From Candidatus Binataceae bacterium (GTDB lineage: Bacteria; Desulfobacterota; Binatia; Binatales; Binataceae): a stretch of DNA of 64,000 nt. Positions 42,326-51,435 of this stretch are shown here, piece by piece. The notes under the pieces are model-generated. The model was not told where the DNA came from and searched no databases. It worked only from the letters and a program-made list of their open reading frames with translations. The stretch covers positions 1 through 64,000 of the forward strand of contig DATGLK010000004.1 of the NCBI GenBank assembly GCA_035294265.1. The letters run 5' to 3'. The translations under genes and the position numbers were made by a program. Within the stretch, counting starts at the first letter, position 1, and each line of letters opens with the position of its first letter.

Positions 42326-43242
42326 AGGCCAGCGAAATAGAACACTGCCAGGACGTGAAACACGACCAAAACGCCGGTCAGTGCCGCGATCGCGAGATGA
42401 AAGCCCAGCCAGCGGGTGCCAAACTCAAGGTTGAAGGCGTTCTGCTCGAGGTTGACCTTGTGCGCGGCGAGAGCGCTCAGCTCATCCCACAACTCACCAT
42501 CCTGCGTAAGTTGGCCACGATAGCGCGCAAGTTCGGCTGCACAGCTTACGCCCGCGTCGCGGCCCCGAAGCGAGGCGGCCAACAAGGCGCGCCGGGGCCA
42601 AGTGCCGACCAGGATGGGTTTGACGTGGCCGAGATAGGCGCCGATCAGAGCTTCACTGTGGCCCAGAATTTTCTCCTCGGCCTGGGCGAAGAGCAGGTTG
42701 ATCGCGCTCTCCACATCGCCCAGCCGAACCTCGCGGGCGGCCCGATGGGTCATCGCGGTCGGAAGAAAATCCTGCAGCAGCGCGCCAAACAGGCCGCTTG
42801 CCAGCAACGTGACTACCGCGAAGGCTAGAACCGTCTCCAGCGGGCCCATCAAGTGGGTCTGGGTGTGCCACCACAGTGGCAACAAGGCCAGGATGCCGGC
42901 CGCGACGTGAATCGCGCGCCGGGTTTCCAGCCGGTCCCAGAACCGCACCAGACGGAACAGCGGTGCGGGAGTGACACGCTGGGCGAGAACCAACATATGC
43001 AGGCCGAGCCAGGTAAAACGTTTGCGCACGCTGTACCATCCGGCAAAGACGAACGCGGCTAAGGTGATGAAGCCCGAATGGTAAGCGCTGAGGTGGAGGG
43101 CAAACGGCTCGGTCAGGTGATGCGCCACCACGACCACTATCGAGCAGAGCACGATGAGCGGCAGCAGGCGAATTGAAAGTAACTCGCGCAGGCGCGCGGC
43201 ACGGCGACTTACCTCCAGCCTGGCCGTGACCGTAGCGTTCAT
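42322..43242 (-). CDS. Multi-spanning membrane protein resembling a b-type cytochrome subunit
   Basis: This 306-residue inner-membrane protein has five likely helices: about 25-44, 56-72, 108-127, 132-155 and 276-305. Histidines lie in or at the edges of several helices (VVVAHHLTEPF, LSAYHSGF, RRAIHVAAG, LWWHTQTH, GFHLAIA, VVFHVLAVF), as expected for two b-type haems. The large loop between helices 4 and 5 (about 160-270) is soluble and contains two cysteines. No named family is recognised, but its position between an Fe-S subunit gene and a multihaem cytochrome gene fits a quinone-linked membrane subunit. It starts 30 bases after the Fe-S gene and overlaps the cytochrome start by four bases. 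Confidence 0.75.
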   Translation of the reverse strand: MNATVTARLEVSRRAARLRELLSIRLLPLIVLCSIVVVVAHHLTEPFALHLSAYHSGFITLAAFVFAGWYSVRKRFTWLGLHMLVLAQRVTPAPLFRLVRFWDRLETRRAIHVAAGILALLPLWWHTQTHLMGPLETVLAFAVVTLLASGLFGALLQDFLPTAMTHRAAREVRLGDVESAINLLFAQAEEKILGHSEALIGAYLGHVKPILVGTWPRRALLAASLRGRDAGVSCAAELARYRGQLTQDGELWDELSALAAHKVNLEQNAFNLEFGTRWLGFHLAIAALTGVLVVFHVLAVFYFAGL

Positions 43243-43272
43243 TGCTCCCCGGACGCTCTTAAGTTGAAGCGC

Positions 43273-44883
43273 TCAACCGTTGTCGCCGTGGGCCTTGCTG
43301 ACCCGCGAGCCGATGGAAAGCGCGCCGGTTTGAGCAAACAGGGCGGCGGGATCGATGCGCATCGCAGCCCCGGTCGGACAGCTGTGAACGCAGCCCATAA
43401 AGGGCAGACCGTCGCACAGGTCGCACTTGATCGGATAGGAGAGCGGAACGTGCGTGCGCGCGGAACTCGGCTGCGCCGGCTTGTCGGCCGCGCTCCGGTT
43501 GCGGTGGAGGATCCGGCGCCACAAGGCGGGCGCGAGGTTCTCGTAGCGACGCTCGCGCCAGGCCGCGGCTACCCGCGCCCACCATGACTCGGCGTCGTGG
43601 CGGGCCAGCGGACGAAAGATCCGACGGTTACCGGTCGCACGCTGCTTGCGCGCCTGCGCGGCGTCGAACCTGGGGGTCTCGATCATCGCGATATTGTCGT
43701 AAGGGCAGGCGATGGCGCAGTTGGCGCAGCCGATACACTGGTCGTATTGGAAGAAGATTTCACCGCCCGGCCGTCGTTTGACCGCGCCGGTGGGACAGGC
43801 ACTCATGCACCGCGGGTCGTCGCAATGGCGGCAGGCGGCGGGCACCAAGTACTTGCCCAGGGTGATCCCGGTGCGGATGAGGCGGCTTTCGCCATGCAGG
43901 GTTCGGCAGGCCGTGACGCAGGCGTCGCACTTGATGCAGCGCTCCAGATCCATCACCAGCAGCGCGTCGGCCTGGATCATCCCGAGCTGGCCGCTAGTGG
44001 CCAGCATCGCCGATAGCTCGGGGGTAATCTGCTGCTCTTCGCGCCGGCGCCGTTCGATTAGGCTGAACAGGCGGCGCTCCACGTCGGGAAATTGGCGGCA
44101 CAGGTCGAGGAAGTCGGCGCGCCCGATCCTGAGCAATTCGCACTTGCCGGCGGTCAATACGCTGGCGTAGCGCCGCCCCTCGCCCAACAGCGCCATCTCG
44201 CCGAAGTATTCGCCGGCCCGCAGATAGGCGAGCACCCGCGTGCTGCCATCCTCGCGCTGGCGGACCACCTGGACGAAGCCGCTGCGCACGACATAGAAGG
44301 CATCACCTTCGTCGCCCTGGCGAACGATGGTGATACCGCGTAGGTCGTAGCGCTGGAGTTCGCAATGAGGGATCAGGCGCTCGATGAATTCGCCACTTAC
44401 GCCCTCGAACAACTCGACCTCGGCTGCCAGGACCCGCACCGCGCGCTCACGGTAGCGCTCCATCAGCAGCTTGCGCGCCTCGGGATTAGCCTCGATGAAC
44501 TTCAGCGCGTGGCTGGCGACATAAAGAATCTCGGCGCCCGAGGGGCCGGCTACGATATCGGTGGAACGCGGCAGTCCACTCAGCGCGCCCAGTTCGCCGT
44601 ACATGCTTCCCGCGCGCAGGGTGGCGACCCGCGTGCGGCCTTTACCCGCGACCTCGTCGTGGAGCTCAACCGTGCCCGACAGCACGAAACATAAATCGAG
44701 TTCGTACTCGCCCTTGCGGCAGATGAGCTGATGAGCAGTGAAGGCGACGATCTTGATCGCGTCGCTCTGCTGGTAGGCGCTCAGAAAATTGTCGGCCTGC
44801 GGGGGGGTGAAGTGGCAGTAGGGCTCAATCGCCGCAAGCCTGCGCCACACCTCGGCGGGGGGCAGTTTGTCTGACTGGGCCAC
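43273..44883 (-). CDS. Protein with two cyclic-nucleotide-binding domains and a four-cluster 4Fe-4S module
   Basis: This 536-residue protein lacks a signal peptide. Two cNMP-binding domains come first. In the first the phosphate cassette has E97 and R106 (YGELGALSGLPRS); in the second, E229 and R238 (FGEMALLGEGRRYAS). Both keep the nine-residue Glu-Arg spacing of binding-competent domains. A DmsB/NrfC-like ferredoxin module follows with C316/C319/C322/C326, C351/C354/C359/C363, C383/C386/C389/C393 and C487/C490/C498/C502, enough for four clusters. It is the first gene of the operon and likely passes electrons to the membrane subunit, perhaps gated by cyclic nucleotide. That gating is inference. 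The region upstream (44884-45027) is A+T-rich and shared with the divergent lipoprotein gene. Confidence 0.9.
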   Translation of the reverse strand: MAQSDKLPPAEVWRRLAAIEPYCHFTPPQADNFLSAYQQSDAIKIVAFTAHQLICRKGEYELDLCFVLSGTVELHDEVAGKGRTRVATLRAGSMYGELGALSGLPRSTDIVAGPSGAEILYVASHALKFIEANPEARKLLMERYRERAVRVLAAEVELFEGVSGEFIERLIPHCELQRYDLRGITIVRQGDEGDAFYVVRSGFVQVVRQREDGSTRVLAYLRAGEYFGEMALLGEGRRYASVLTAGKCELLRIGRADFLDLCRQFPDVERRLFSLIERRRREEQQITPELSAMLATSGQLGMIQADALLVMDLERCIKCDACVTACRTLHGESRLIRTGITLGKYLVPAACRHCDDPRCMSACPTGAVKRRPGGEIFFQYDQCIGCANCAIACPYDNIAMIETPRFDAAQARKQRATGNRRIFRPLARHDAESWWARVAAAWRERRYENLAPALWRRILHRNRSAADKPAQPSSARTHVPLSYPIKCDLCDGLPFMGCVHSCPTGAAMRIDPAALFAQTGALSIGSRVSKAHGDNG

Positions 44884-45027
44884 GAGCGTTAGGAGTGAAG
44901 CCTGCCCGATTCGGGAGCTGCTGTCAAATGACTTTATATATGGTGTATTTTGTTACAGGCTTCGATTTTGGTTAGCCTGTGGCATCATGGTGTTATTGTC
45001 GCCAGTTGCCCCTGGGCGGAGGCTGAG

Positions 45028-46563
45028 GTGAGAAAACTTCGGCTGCCGGTCGACTTGATGATCTGCGCCGCGCTGCTGTTGGGACCAAGCGGATGCGGCG
45101 CCGGTGGTGGAAGCGCCGCTGGCAACGGCACGCCACCCAGCGCCGCTGTGATTACCCCGCTGCCTACCGCTTTGCTCACCGCTGGAGATGTGCGCAACCT
45201 AATCGCCGGGGCGGTGACGCAGGCGGTCCGCGACGGCCAGCCCGAGGTCATCGCGGTGGTCGATCGGGAAGGCAGCGTGCTGGGTGTTTTTGCCATGGCC
45301 AACGCGCCCGCGGTCAGTCCCGACGGCGACCCGATCAACGCGCTGATCAACGGCGGGCAAAGCTCGACGATCCAAATCGCGATCGAGAAGGCCCGCACGG
45401 CAGCTTTTCTATCCAGCGACCAGAACGCCTTTTCGACTCGCACCGCACTCGAAATAACCCAGCCCCATTTCCCACCCGGGGTGGTCAACTCGCCCCCTGG
45501 GCCGTTGTTTGGCCTGCAATATTCCTCGCTTCCCTGCAGCAAGGTGCAGCCTAACGGCAATGGCCTGACAGGGGCGCTGGGTGGAATTCCGGTCTATGTC
45601 AGCGGAGCGCTGGCTGGCGGCATCGGCGCGGATGCCACCGGCGGCGAGGAGGACGAGGTGGTGGCGCTGGCTGGGGCGGACGCCGGTTATGCGGCACCGG
45701 CCTCGATCGTCGCCAGCAACGTGCTGCTCGACGGAATCCGCCTAGACTGGATTGGCGAACGCACACCTAGTGCCTTGAGCCCGATTGCTTTTGGCGCGTT
45801 GCCTGGGACGATCGCGCCGGCCTACCCGGTGCAGGCCGCGCCACCGCTCAGCTTCCCGCAGGCTACGCTGGCAGGAGTTCCGGGCGAACTCCGTTTTCCG
45901 ATCGTGAGCAGCCCGATGGCCGGTGGACTTACCGCCGGTGACGTAACCACCATCCTCACACAGGCCCTCGAGATCGAAAGGACCACGCGCAGCGCGCTGC
46001 GGCTGCCAATCGATCTGCCGGTCCGGATGCAGGTAGGCGTCACCGACCTGCAGGGCAATATCCTGGGCCTGTTCCGGACCAATGACGCCACGATGTTCAG
46101 CCTCGATATCGTGGTGCAAAAGGACCTGACCGTGACGGCCTTCAGCGACCCTGCCCAACTCTTGGCGCAGCAACTGGAGCAAACCCTCGGCGCGCCCCCG
46201 GGGCTGGCGATTACCACTCGCACCACCGACTTTTTGGCCCAGCCCTTTTATCCGCCCGGAATCGACGGCACCGCCCCGGGCCCGCTCTACCAGATTCAGC
46301 AGCAGTTCTATGCGCAGAATCCAACCGCCTGCCTGCCCAGCGGGGAGGGGCTGACAGTATTTCCCGGTTCGGTGCCGCTATTCAAAAATGGCGCCTTGGT
46401 GGGCGCTCTCGGGGTCAGCGGCGACGGAGTCGATCAGGACGATTATGTGACGTACTTCGGAGCCCAGGGCTTCCTGCCGCCGCCTGGCCGATGGGCCAGC
46501 ACCATTACCTATCGCGGCACCCCGTTACCGTTTCTCAAGTTCCCACGCCAGCCCAACCTCTGA
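45028..46563 (+). CDS. Exported lipoprotein-like protein with two HbpS/GlcG-type (DUF336) domains
   Basis: This protein has 511 residues from the GTG at 45028, chosen because GCGGAGG lies five bases upstream and the signal peptide (MRKLRLPVDLMICAALLLGPSGC) then starts cleanly; an in-frame start at 44950 lacks both. A cysteine after the hydrophobic stretch suggests lipidation, though the box is imperfect. Two repeats resemble the HbpS/GlcG fold: LLTAGDVRNLIAGAVTQA...IAVVDREGSVLGVFAM and GLTAGDVTTILTQALE...GVTDLQGNILGLFR. Members bind haem or small cofactors, but the ligand here is unknown. It is divergent from the electron-transfer operon and may serve the same envelope system. Confidence 0.75.
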   Translation: MRKLRLPVDLMICAALLLGPSGCGAGGGSAAGNGTPPSAAVITPLPTALLTAGDVRNLIAGAVTQAVRDGQPEVIAVVDREGSVLGVFAMANAPAVSPDGDPINALINGGQSSTIQIAIEKARTAAFLSSDQNAFSTRTALEITQPHFPPGVVNSPPGPLFGLQYSSLPCSKVQPNGNGLTGALGGIPVYVSGALAGGIGADATGGEEDEVVALAGADAGYAAPASIVASNVLLDGIRLDWIGERTPSALSPIAFGALPGTIAPAYPVQAAPPLSFPQATLAGVPGELRFPIVSSPMAGGLTAGDVTTILTQALEIERTTRSALRLPIDLPVRMQVGVTDLQGNILGLFRTNDATMFSLDIVVQKDLTVTAFSDPAQLLAQQLEQTLGAPPGLAITTRTTDFLAQPFYPPGIDGTAPGPLYQIQQQFYAQNPTACLPSGEGLTVFPGSVPLFKNGALVGALGVSGDGVDQDDYVTYFGAQGFLPPPGRWASTITYRGTPLPFLKFPRQPNL

Positions 46564-46782
46564 AATCGGCGCGATGCGCTTAAATGGCGCCTACTGATCG
46601 GTTCGATAACTAGGCGTGCGCGCGATGGCAGGTTGCTAGGCAACGTCCCGCTGTCCGTTGGCGAGCGCTGTCCCAGGTAGCTTTTATTAAGGGCTGTGTG
46701 GTTCAATAACAAAAAATTTGATTCATTGTGAAGGATAATAATCTGGATATATAGTGAGTTATTTGCTAAACACTGTAAGGCA

Positions 46783-47538
46783 GTGGTTAGCAAGCGAATG
46801 CAAAACAAAGCTGAATTCGCCCTCTGCCTGCTTGTTTCGTTGATGCTTTTCTTGCCGGTTAGTCCTAGCCTCGCTCAAACTCCGGTTGGACAAATTGCCG
46901 ATGTTTCGGGCAGTGCCCATTTGAGTCGGGGGAGCAGCACACTTGCGGTGGTTACTGGAATGCCGGTGGCGTTGCGCGATCGTTTGACCACCGATGCTGG
47001 TGCCCACTTGGCGATCGTGTTGGCGGATAACAGTCGGTTGGAGCTGAGCGAGCAGAGCGTTCTGGTCATCGACGAGCAGGTAATAGGTCCCGGTGGCCGG
47101 CAAAGCACCACCATTGGCCTGCTTGGTGGGCGGGTGGATTCGCTGGTTACCGCCGCCCTGCGCAGCGCGGCGCCGACATTCCAAGTACAAACCCCCAACG
47201 CGATCGCAGGCGTGCGCGGGACTCAATTCAGCGTCGCTTTCGCTCTGCAGTCGCCGGTTTGCGGCAACAGCCCGTCCAGCGACGTTGCGGTTGACGTTGG
47301 TCTGGTGCAGGTTGCGGCGCGGGCGGCGCCGGCCGCCACGGTGCAGGTCGAAGCGGGCTACGAGACGGTGGTGTGTGGTACGCGACCACCGTTGCCGGCC
47401 GGACCGCTAGGCATTGCCGGGATGGGAGGCGTCGGGGTGGGTCCCGGCGGCTATCCCGGCGCGGCACCGAGTATCGGTGGCGCCCCGCCGCCAGCCTGTC
47501 CGGTTTGTCCCGCCTGTACGGTCCCGGTGAACCGTTAG
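46783..47538 (+). CDS. FecR-domain periplasmic protein
   Basis: This 251-residue exported protein has a signal peptide (AEFALCLLVSLMLFLPVSPSLAQ). The FecR domain (about 33-150) shows GQIADVSGSAHLSRGS, the MPVALRDRLTTDAGAHLAIVLADNSRLELSEQS stretch and FQVQTPNAIAGVRGTQFSV. The C-terminus is glycine- and proline-rich, with a CPVCPAC motif near the end that could bind metal or form disulfides. Outside sigma-factor systems such proteins often sit with surface polymers, barrels or CHASE2 cyclases. It is followed 17 bases later by a small barrel gene. The start is GTG 46783 or ATG 46798; AAGG supports the GTG. Confidence 0.82.
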   Translation: MVSKRMQNKAEFALCLLVSLMLFLPVSPSLAQTPVGQIADVSGSAHLSRGSSTLAVVTGMPVALRDRLTTDAGAHLAIVLADNSRLELSEQSVLVIDEQVIGPGGRQSTTIGLLGGRVDSLVTAALRSAAPTFQVQTPNAIAGVRGTQFSVAFALQSPVCGNSPSSDVAVDVGLVQVAARAAPAATVQVEAGYETVVCGTRPPLPAGPLGIAGMGGVGVGPGGYPGAAPSIGGAPPPACPVCPACTVPVNR

Positions 47539-47555
47539 TTCAGGGAGCCAACGCC

Positions 47556-48347
47556 ATGAGAGCTTTTCAACCACAGAGAATAGGCGGTCAGATGGGCCGG
47601 CTCCTGATGATGGTCGTTATCTTTGCATGGGGGGCATCGGTTGCCTATGCCCAAGTGCCCCCAGCCGCGATCTTTTCCACATACTTCCCCAATTTCTTCA
47701 ACCTTCAGGAGCCCGGTACCCTCAGCCTGACTATCTTTGGCGGCGGCTTTGTTAGTGACCAATACGCGGTCACCCAGGAGGGCTTTCAATTCGAGCAGAG
47801 CATCACCCGTTACATCGGGGCGGTGGTCCGGACCACAGGCTATCAGCTCTTCATGGGGCAGGGTTTCGCTGATCCGCTCGCGCCCAGCACCGGCCATTCG
47901 GCGCGCTTCAACTTCGGCCGCTTCCAAGGCGGCGTTGACCTGACGGTGTGGAACAACACTCACCTTTACCTGTTGGGCGGGGGCGACGCAGGTGACAGTA
48001 ACGCGGCCGATATCGAGGGCGACCTTTCAACCTGGCTGATTGCGCATAGCCGCCATCCACTCAATCTTCTGGTGAGCGCGGTCCACGACTATCAAAACGG
48101 GGTGACCAGCAGCTCGATCGATTTGCGCACCGTGCTGGCCTCGACCGAGGATTACCTGCTGATGGCCGGGGGCGGCGGCGCGATCTACGGCGGTGGTTTC
48201 GTCAGTTCGGTGGCCGGCCAGGGCGGGCCCGACCTGGGGCTTTATTACCGGCCCTGGCACGCCGGGATCGACGCGCAGGCCGGCTACGGCACGGCTCATC
48301 AGTACGGCCAGATCATCCTTTACAAGCAGTTCAACTGGGTCGAGTAG
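47556..48347 (+). CDS. Small outer-membrane beta-barrel of unknown function
   Basis: This 263-residue exported protein has a signal peptide ([19 protein letters not shown]), then alternating beta-rich segments with many Gly, Tyr and Phe ([51 protein letters not shown]). It ends in a near-terminal aromatic strand (FNWVE). I do not recognise a named family. GGGAG upstream of the ATG at 47556 supports this start over earlier in-frame codons that lie within the FecR gene. It follows the FecR gene by 17 bases and precedes the lipoprotein gene by eight, so the three are likely co-transcribed. Confidence 0.75.
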   Translation: MRAFQPQRIGGQMGRLLMMVVIFAWGASVAYAQVPPAAIFSTYFPNFFNLQEPGTLSLTIFGGGFVSDQYAVTQEGFQFEQSITRYIGAVVRTTGYQLFMGQGFADPLAPSTGHSARFNFGRFQGGVDLTVWNNTHLYLLGGGDAGDSNAADIEGDLSTWLIAHSRHPLNLLVSAVHDYQNGVTSSSIDLRTVLASTEDYLLMAGGGGAIYGGGFVSSVAGQGGPDLGLYYRPWHAGIDAQAGYGTAHQYGQIILYKQFNWVE

Positions 48348-48355
48348 GCGAAGCC

Positions 48356-50200
48356 TTGAAGCGGTTACCGAAGATAGTCAGAGCGATCCGGGTTCCTGCG
48401 CGCCGCCGCGCACGCGGTTGGGACGCCGCGAGTAGCCGCCGGCACGGATTGCGAGCCGCGGTCACCGCGGCGGTGCTCGGTTTGGGCGCGGCGATGCTGT
48501 TGAATGCGTGCGATCCCTGCCCGACCTGCGTGGCGATCGCCACGCCGACTCCAACCGCGACGGTCACGTTTGTGCCGACGGTCACACCCACCTTACGGCC
48601 GCCCAGCCCGACTCCCACGGGCGCCGCGACCCCAACCGCGACGGTCACTACCGCGCCCACGCCCACGCCGTCGCCAACGCCGACGCCCACGCCGACGCCG
48701 TCGCCCACGCCGACGCCGAGCCCAAGTCCCAGCGCCACTCCGACTCCGACTCCGACCGCGACGCCTACGCCCGCGACCCCGTTCGCACCCAGCGTAGCGG
48801 GGCTGTACGCTTTCCAGACCGGTTCCTCCGCTCCTTCGCCGCAGATCGTCGAATACTCTACAAACAGCTCAACCGGAGCTACCGCTCAGTCCGGCGCGGT
48901 CGTTACCGGCAGCGGGCTGCAAAGCCTGACTTGTACTCAAAGCGGAGCGCTTTGCTACGGAGTGGACAGCGGCGGCGACATTTGGGGTTACTCGGTGAAT
49001 AGCGGCACCGGAATGCTCACCTCGCTGGGCATCGTGGCCAGCGGGCAGACCAACGCCAGGTTGCAGATCTATGGAAGCGGCGTGCTGTGGGCGGCAATCA
49101 GCAGTCTTTTGAGCCCTACGATTACGGTCACGCAATTTCCGATTAACAGCGGCGGCACGCTGGGTAGCTCAACTACGGTTTCGCTCGCCGGCGTGAGTTT
49201 TGAGCCGTTCATTCCGGCCGGCGCCACCGTGCCCAGCGCGGTCTGGGCCTTTGGCACGGCGCTGCCGGTGGGTACTTGCAATGTTTATTCGGTCAGTTCG
49301 AGCGGGTTTATCGGCGGCACCCCGATTCAGACTCTCAGCGCCCCGTCGCTAGTATTGGCCAGTACCACGGCGTTCGCGTATGGCGTCTCGAGCCCCGGAA
49401 TTTCCAACACTCAGTCGCTGTACACCTTCAGCACTAGCGCCAATGGCACGTTGACAGCGGTTTCCACCGTGTCCTTACCGCCGTTGACCAGCTCCAGCCT
49501 CTGGGAACCAGTGGCGGCGTTCGTGCCGGAGATTGGCAGTACCCTGGATCTTTTCAACACCGCCGGGGCGTTCGCGGTTTATCCAGTCGGCGCTACCGGC
49601 TCGGTGGGGTCACCGCTGCAGACTACCACCCTGGCCTCCACGTTGCCCCTGCTGCCCTTCAGCATTACGATTAATACCTCTACCGGGCAGCCCTCGCTGA
49701 CTTTGCTCCCGATTTTGTGGTCCACCAGTTCGGGGTCGATTACCGAGTACCCGATTGGCTCCAACGGCACGCTTGGCGCCAGTTCAGGCAGCGTGGCGGC
49801 GGGCGCGCAGATGCTGCCGCCGCTGCCGCCGGAAAGCCCGTTTTCCTGGGGCGTGGACCAGGCTACGAGCAACATTTACGCCTACGGAGTGAATGCGAGC
49901 ACCGGAGCGCTCACTCTGGCGGGCACCTTCAGCGGTCCTCCGCTAGCCGCCGGCACTTCGGAACTGGTGGCGCCTTTTTTGCCGCCAGTTTATTCAACCA
50001 CCCCGGTGGCGCTGTTCGTGTACCAGATCATCGGCTCAACCGGCGGTGCAACCGTCAATGTCACGGTCTATCCGCTGGCCTCCACCGGGCTGGCCTCGGG
50101 GGCGCCCATCACCACGATCACGTCGGCTGGACAGTCGGTTGAATCGTTCATCGTGTTGCAAAACGGCCGCCTGGTGCAGTCCGCCTTTGGCGGCGGCTGA
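48356..50200 (+). CDS. Lipoprotein with Thr-Pro stalk and lactonase-like beta-propeller
   Basis: This 614-residue protein begins at a rare TTG (48356), the only start that keeps the Arg-rich n-region before [21 protein letters not shown] (lipidated C52 expected). Residues 63-142 are a Thr/Pro/Ser stalk. The remaining 470 residues hold repeats such as [25 protein letters not shown] and [26 protein letters not shown], the pattern of a seven-bladed lactonase-type propeller. The protein would hold a propeller away from the membrane surface. No catalytic residues can be assigned. It closes the FecR, barrel and lipoprotein unit. Confidence 0.8.
   Translation: MKRLPKIVRAIRVPARRRARGWDAASSRRHGLRAAVTAAVLGLGAAMLLNACDPCPTCVAIATPTPTATVTFVPTVTPTLRPPSPTPTGAATPTATVTTAPTPTPSPTPTPTPTPSPTPTPSPSPSATPTPTPTATPTPATPFAPSVAGLYAFQTGSSAPSPQIVEYSTNSSTGATAQSGAVVTGSGLQSLTCTQSGALCYGVDSGGDIWGYSVNSGTGMLTSLGIVASGQTNARLQIYGSGVLWAAISSLLSPTITVTQFPINSGGTLGSSTTVSLAGVSFEPFIPAGATVPSAVWAFGTALPVGTCNVYSVSSSGFIGGTPIQTLSAPSLVLASTTAFAYGVSSPGISNTQSLYTFSTSANGTLTAVSTVSLPPLTSSSLWEPVAAFVPEIGSTLDLFNTAGAFAVYPVGATGSVGSPLQTTTLASTLPLLPFSITINTSTGQPSLTLLPILWSTSSGSITEYPIGSNGTLGASSGSVAAGAQMLPPLPPESPFSWGVDQATSNIYAYGVNASTGALTLAGTFSGPPLAAGTSELVAPFLPPVYSTTPVALFVYQIIGSTGGATVNVTVYPLASTGLASGAPITTITSAGQSVESFIVLQNGRLVQSAFGGG
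48542..48781 (+). repeat. Low-complexity coding repeat (Thr-Pro stalk)
   Basis: A run of ACN/CCN/TCN codons encodes the 80-residue Thr-Pro-Ser stalk of the lipoprotein. Short units such as CCGACGCCCACG recur with small changes. It is an imperfect coding repeat liable to length change, not a CRISPR array. Confidence 0.85.
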
Positions 50201-50318
50201 GGCCCGCTGGCGCTCGCAGGTCGAGCCTACCGCCAAGGTACCACGGCCCACAACGCGGATGGCCGGTGCGCAGGTGCAGGAGCGCTTGCTTAGGGGCCTT
50301 GGATTATCGCTCAGGGCA

Positions 50319-50822
50319 TCAGACAGCGCGGTAGCTGAGGCGATGGACCTTGCTCATGTCCCGGCCCTCGATGCGGATGAGCCAACTGGGCGCCTCGAAG
50401 CGTGGCGAGTGCAGGTCACCCTCGTTATAAACGTGCGCCATCCCCGCCGTCAGTGTATAGCTCTTGGCCAGTCGCACCGTGCCCGGCTTATCCTCGGAGG
50501 CTGGCTCGATCAGAGTCCAATCGCTCATCAGGGTCTGGCCGCGGGCCTGGCCGTAGATTGCCCACGACGGGCCGTGATCGTGCGGTGGCGCACCGTTGCC
50601 GCCGCCGCTAAAACGATGGGCCAAGATGCAGAAGCCAAGCTCGGGGTCTTCATAGAGCAGCTTGCGCGGGGGCATGTCGTCCCCAAGATAGGGCGCCACG
50701 AAGGCGTCGTCCTTGAGCGCCTGCTCCAACAAGGTTCGGACTTTTTCGCGTCCCTCGATACCGGGTTGCTCGGCTAGGATACGATGGCAGGCTTCGGCAA
50801 AGCTTTGCAGTTTGGCTTCCAT
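50319..50822 (-). CDS. Cupin-fold metal-binding protein, cysteine-dioxygenase-like
   Basis: A 167-residue soluble protein with a cupin core. Metal ligands are suggested by PPHDHGPSWAIYG (H81, H83) and the later H130 and H138 (MAHVYNEGDLHSP). The helical N-terminus (1-45) and overall plan resemble cysteine dioxygenase-type or 2,4'-dihydroxyacetophenone-type cupins; the substrate is not predictable. It stands alone, convergent with the lipoprotein gene, and is separated from the VOC gene by about 175 bases. Confidence 0.78.
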   Translation of the reverse strand: MEAKLQSFAEACHRILAEQPGIEGREKVRTLLEQALKDDAFVAPYLGDDMPPRKLLYEDPELGFCILAHRFSGGGNGAPPHDHGPSWAIYGQARGQTLMSDWTLIEPASEDKPGTVRLAKSYTLTAGMAHVYNEGDLHSPRFEAPSWLIRIEGRDMSKVHRLSYRAV

Positions 50823-50998
50823 ACGGTTTTGTTAAATCCATCGGCCACACGCTGTCAAGCACAGATCGATAGCGGCAGTGCACGAATGGCCTGATTCGGC
50901 GCCCATCTGCCAGCCGGTGCGCGTCCCTGGCCAAAGGGGGCGCTGCCCGTGGTAGAGTACAAGCTGCTGAACACTCAAGCATAAGCGAGGCTAAGGCG

Positions 50999-51397
50999 AT
51001 GATTAGAACCAGAGGGCTCGCTCACATTTCCATCCCGGTGACCGATTTGGAGCGCAGCCGGGAATTTTACACCCAGCGCCTGGGCTTGAAGTTTCTCTCT
51101 GCCCCACCCAAAAGTGGCATGGCTTTTCTGGATGCCGCGGGGGATTGCGTCATTCTGGTCAAGGTCGATCAGCCGATTTCCACCGCCGGCGTGCGGGCAG
51201 TCCATCACGCCTTCATGATCGCTCATGACGACTACGCCGGCGCGATGGAAGAGTTGCGCGCCGCCGGAGTGGAGATCCTTTCCGAAGAGGATCGGCGTGG
51301 AGAAAATGTCAACGGGCCGCGCTTTTACTTCTTCGATCCCGACGGCAACACGCTGGAGCTGATCGATCTGACCAGTTACAAGGGCGACAAAATCTAA
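50999..51397 (+). CDS. VOC-superfamily (glyoxalase/extradiol dioxygenase fold) protein
   Basis: This 132-residue single-domain vicinal-oxygen-chelate protein has two beta-alpha-beta-beta-beta repeats, with LAHISIPVTDLERSREFYTQRLGL at the start and GPRFYFFDPDGNTLELID near the end. The metal-site pattern is H10 with the second-repeat H64 or H68 and E119 in the LELID strand. Function could be lyase, dioxygenase or resistance protein. It lies 38 bases before the SDR gene on the same strand. Confidence 0.88.
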   Translation: MIRTRGLAHISIPVTDLERSREFYTQRLGLKFLSAPPKSGMAFLDAAGDCVILVKVDQPISTAGVRAVHHAFMIAHDDYAGAMEELRAAGVEILSEEDRRGENVNGPRFYFFDPDGNTLELIDLTSYKGDKI

Positions 51398-51435
51398 AGG
51401 ACGCACACTTTGGGCGGCGCTATTGTTTCGGATCA

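Noticed and set aside
48542-48781. Possible CRISPR or tandem-repeat array
   Set aside because: The repeats are imperfect, without spacers, and keep one reading frame that encodes a Thr-Pro stalk.
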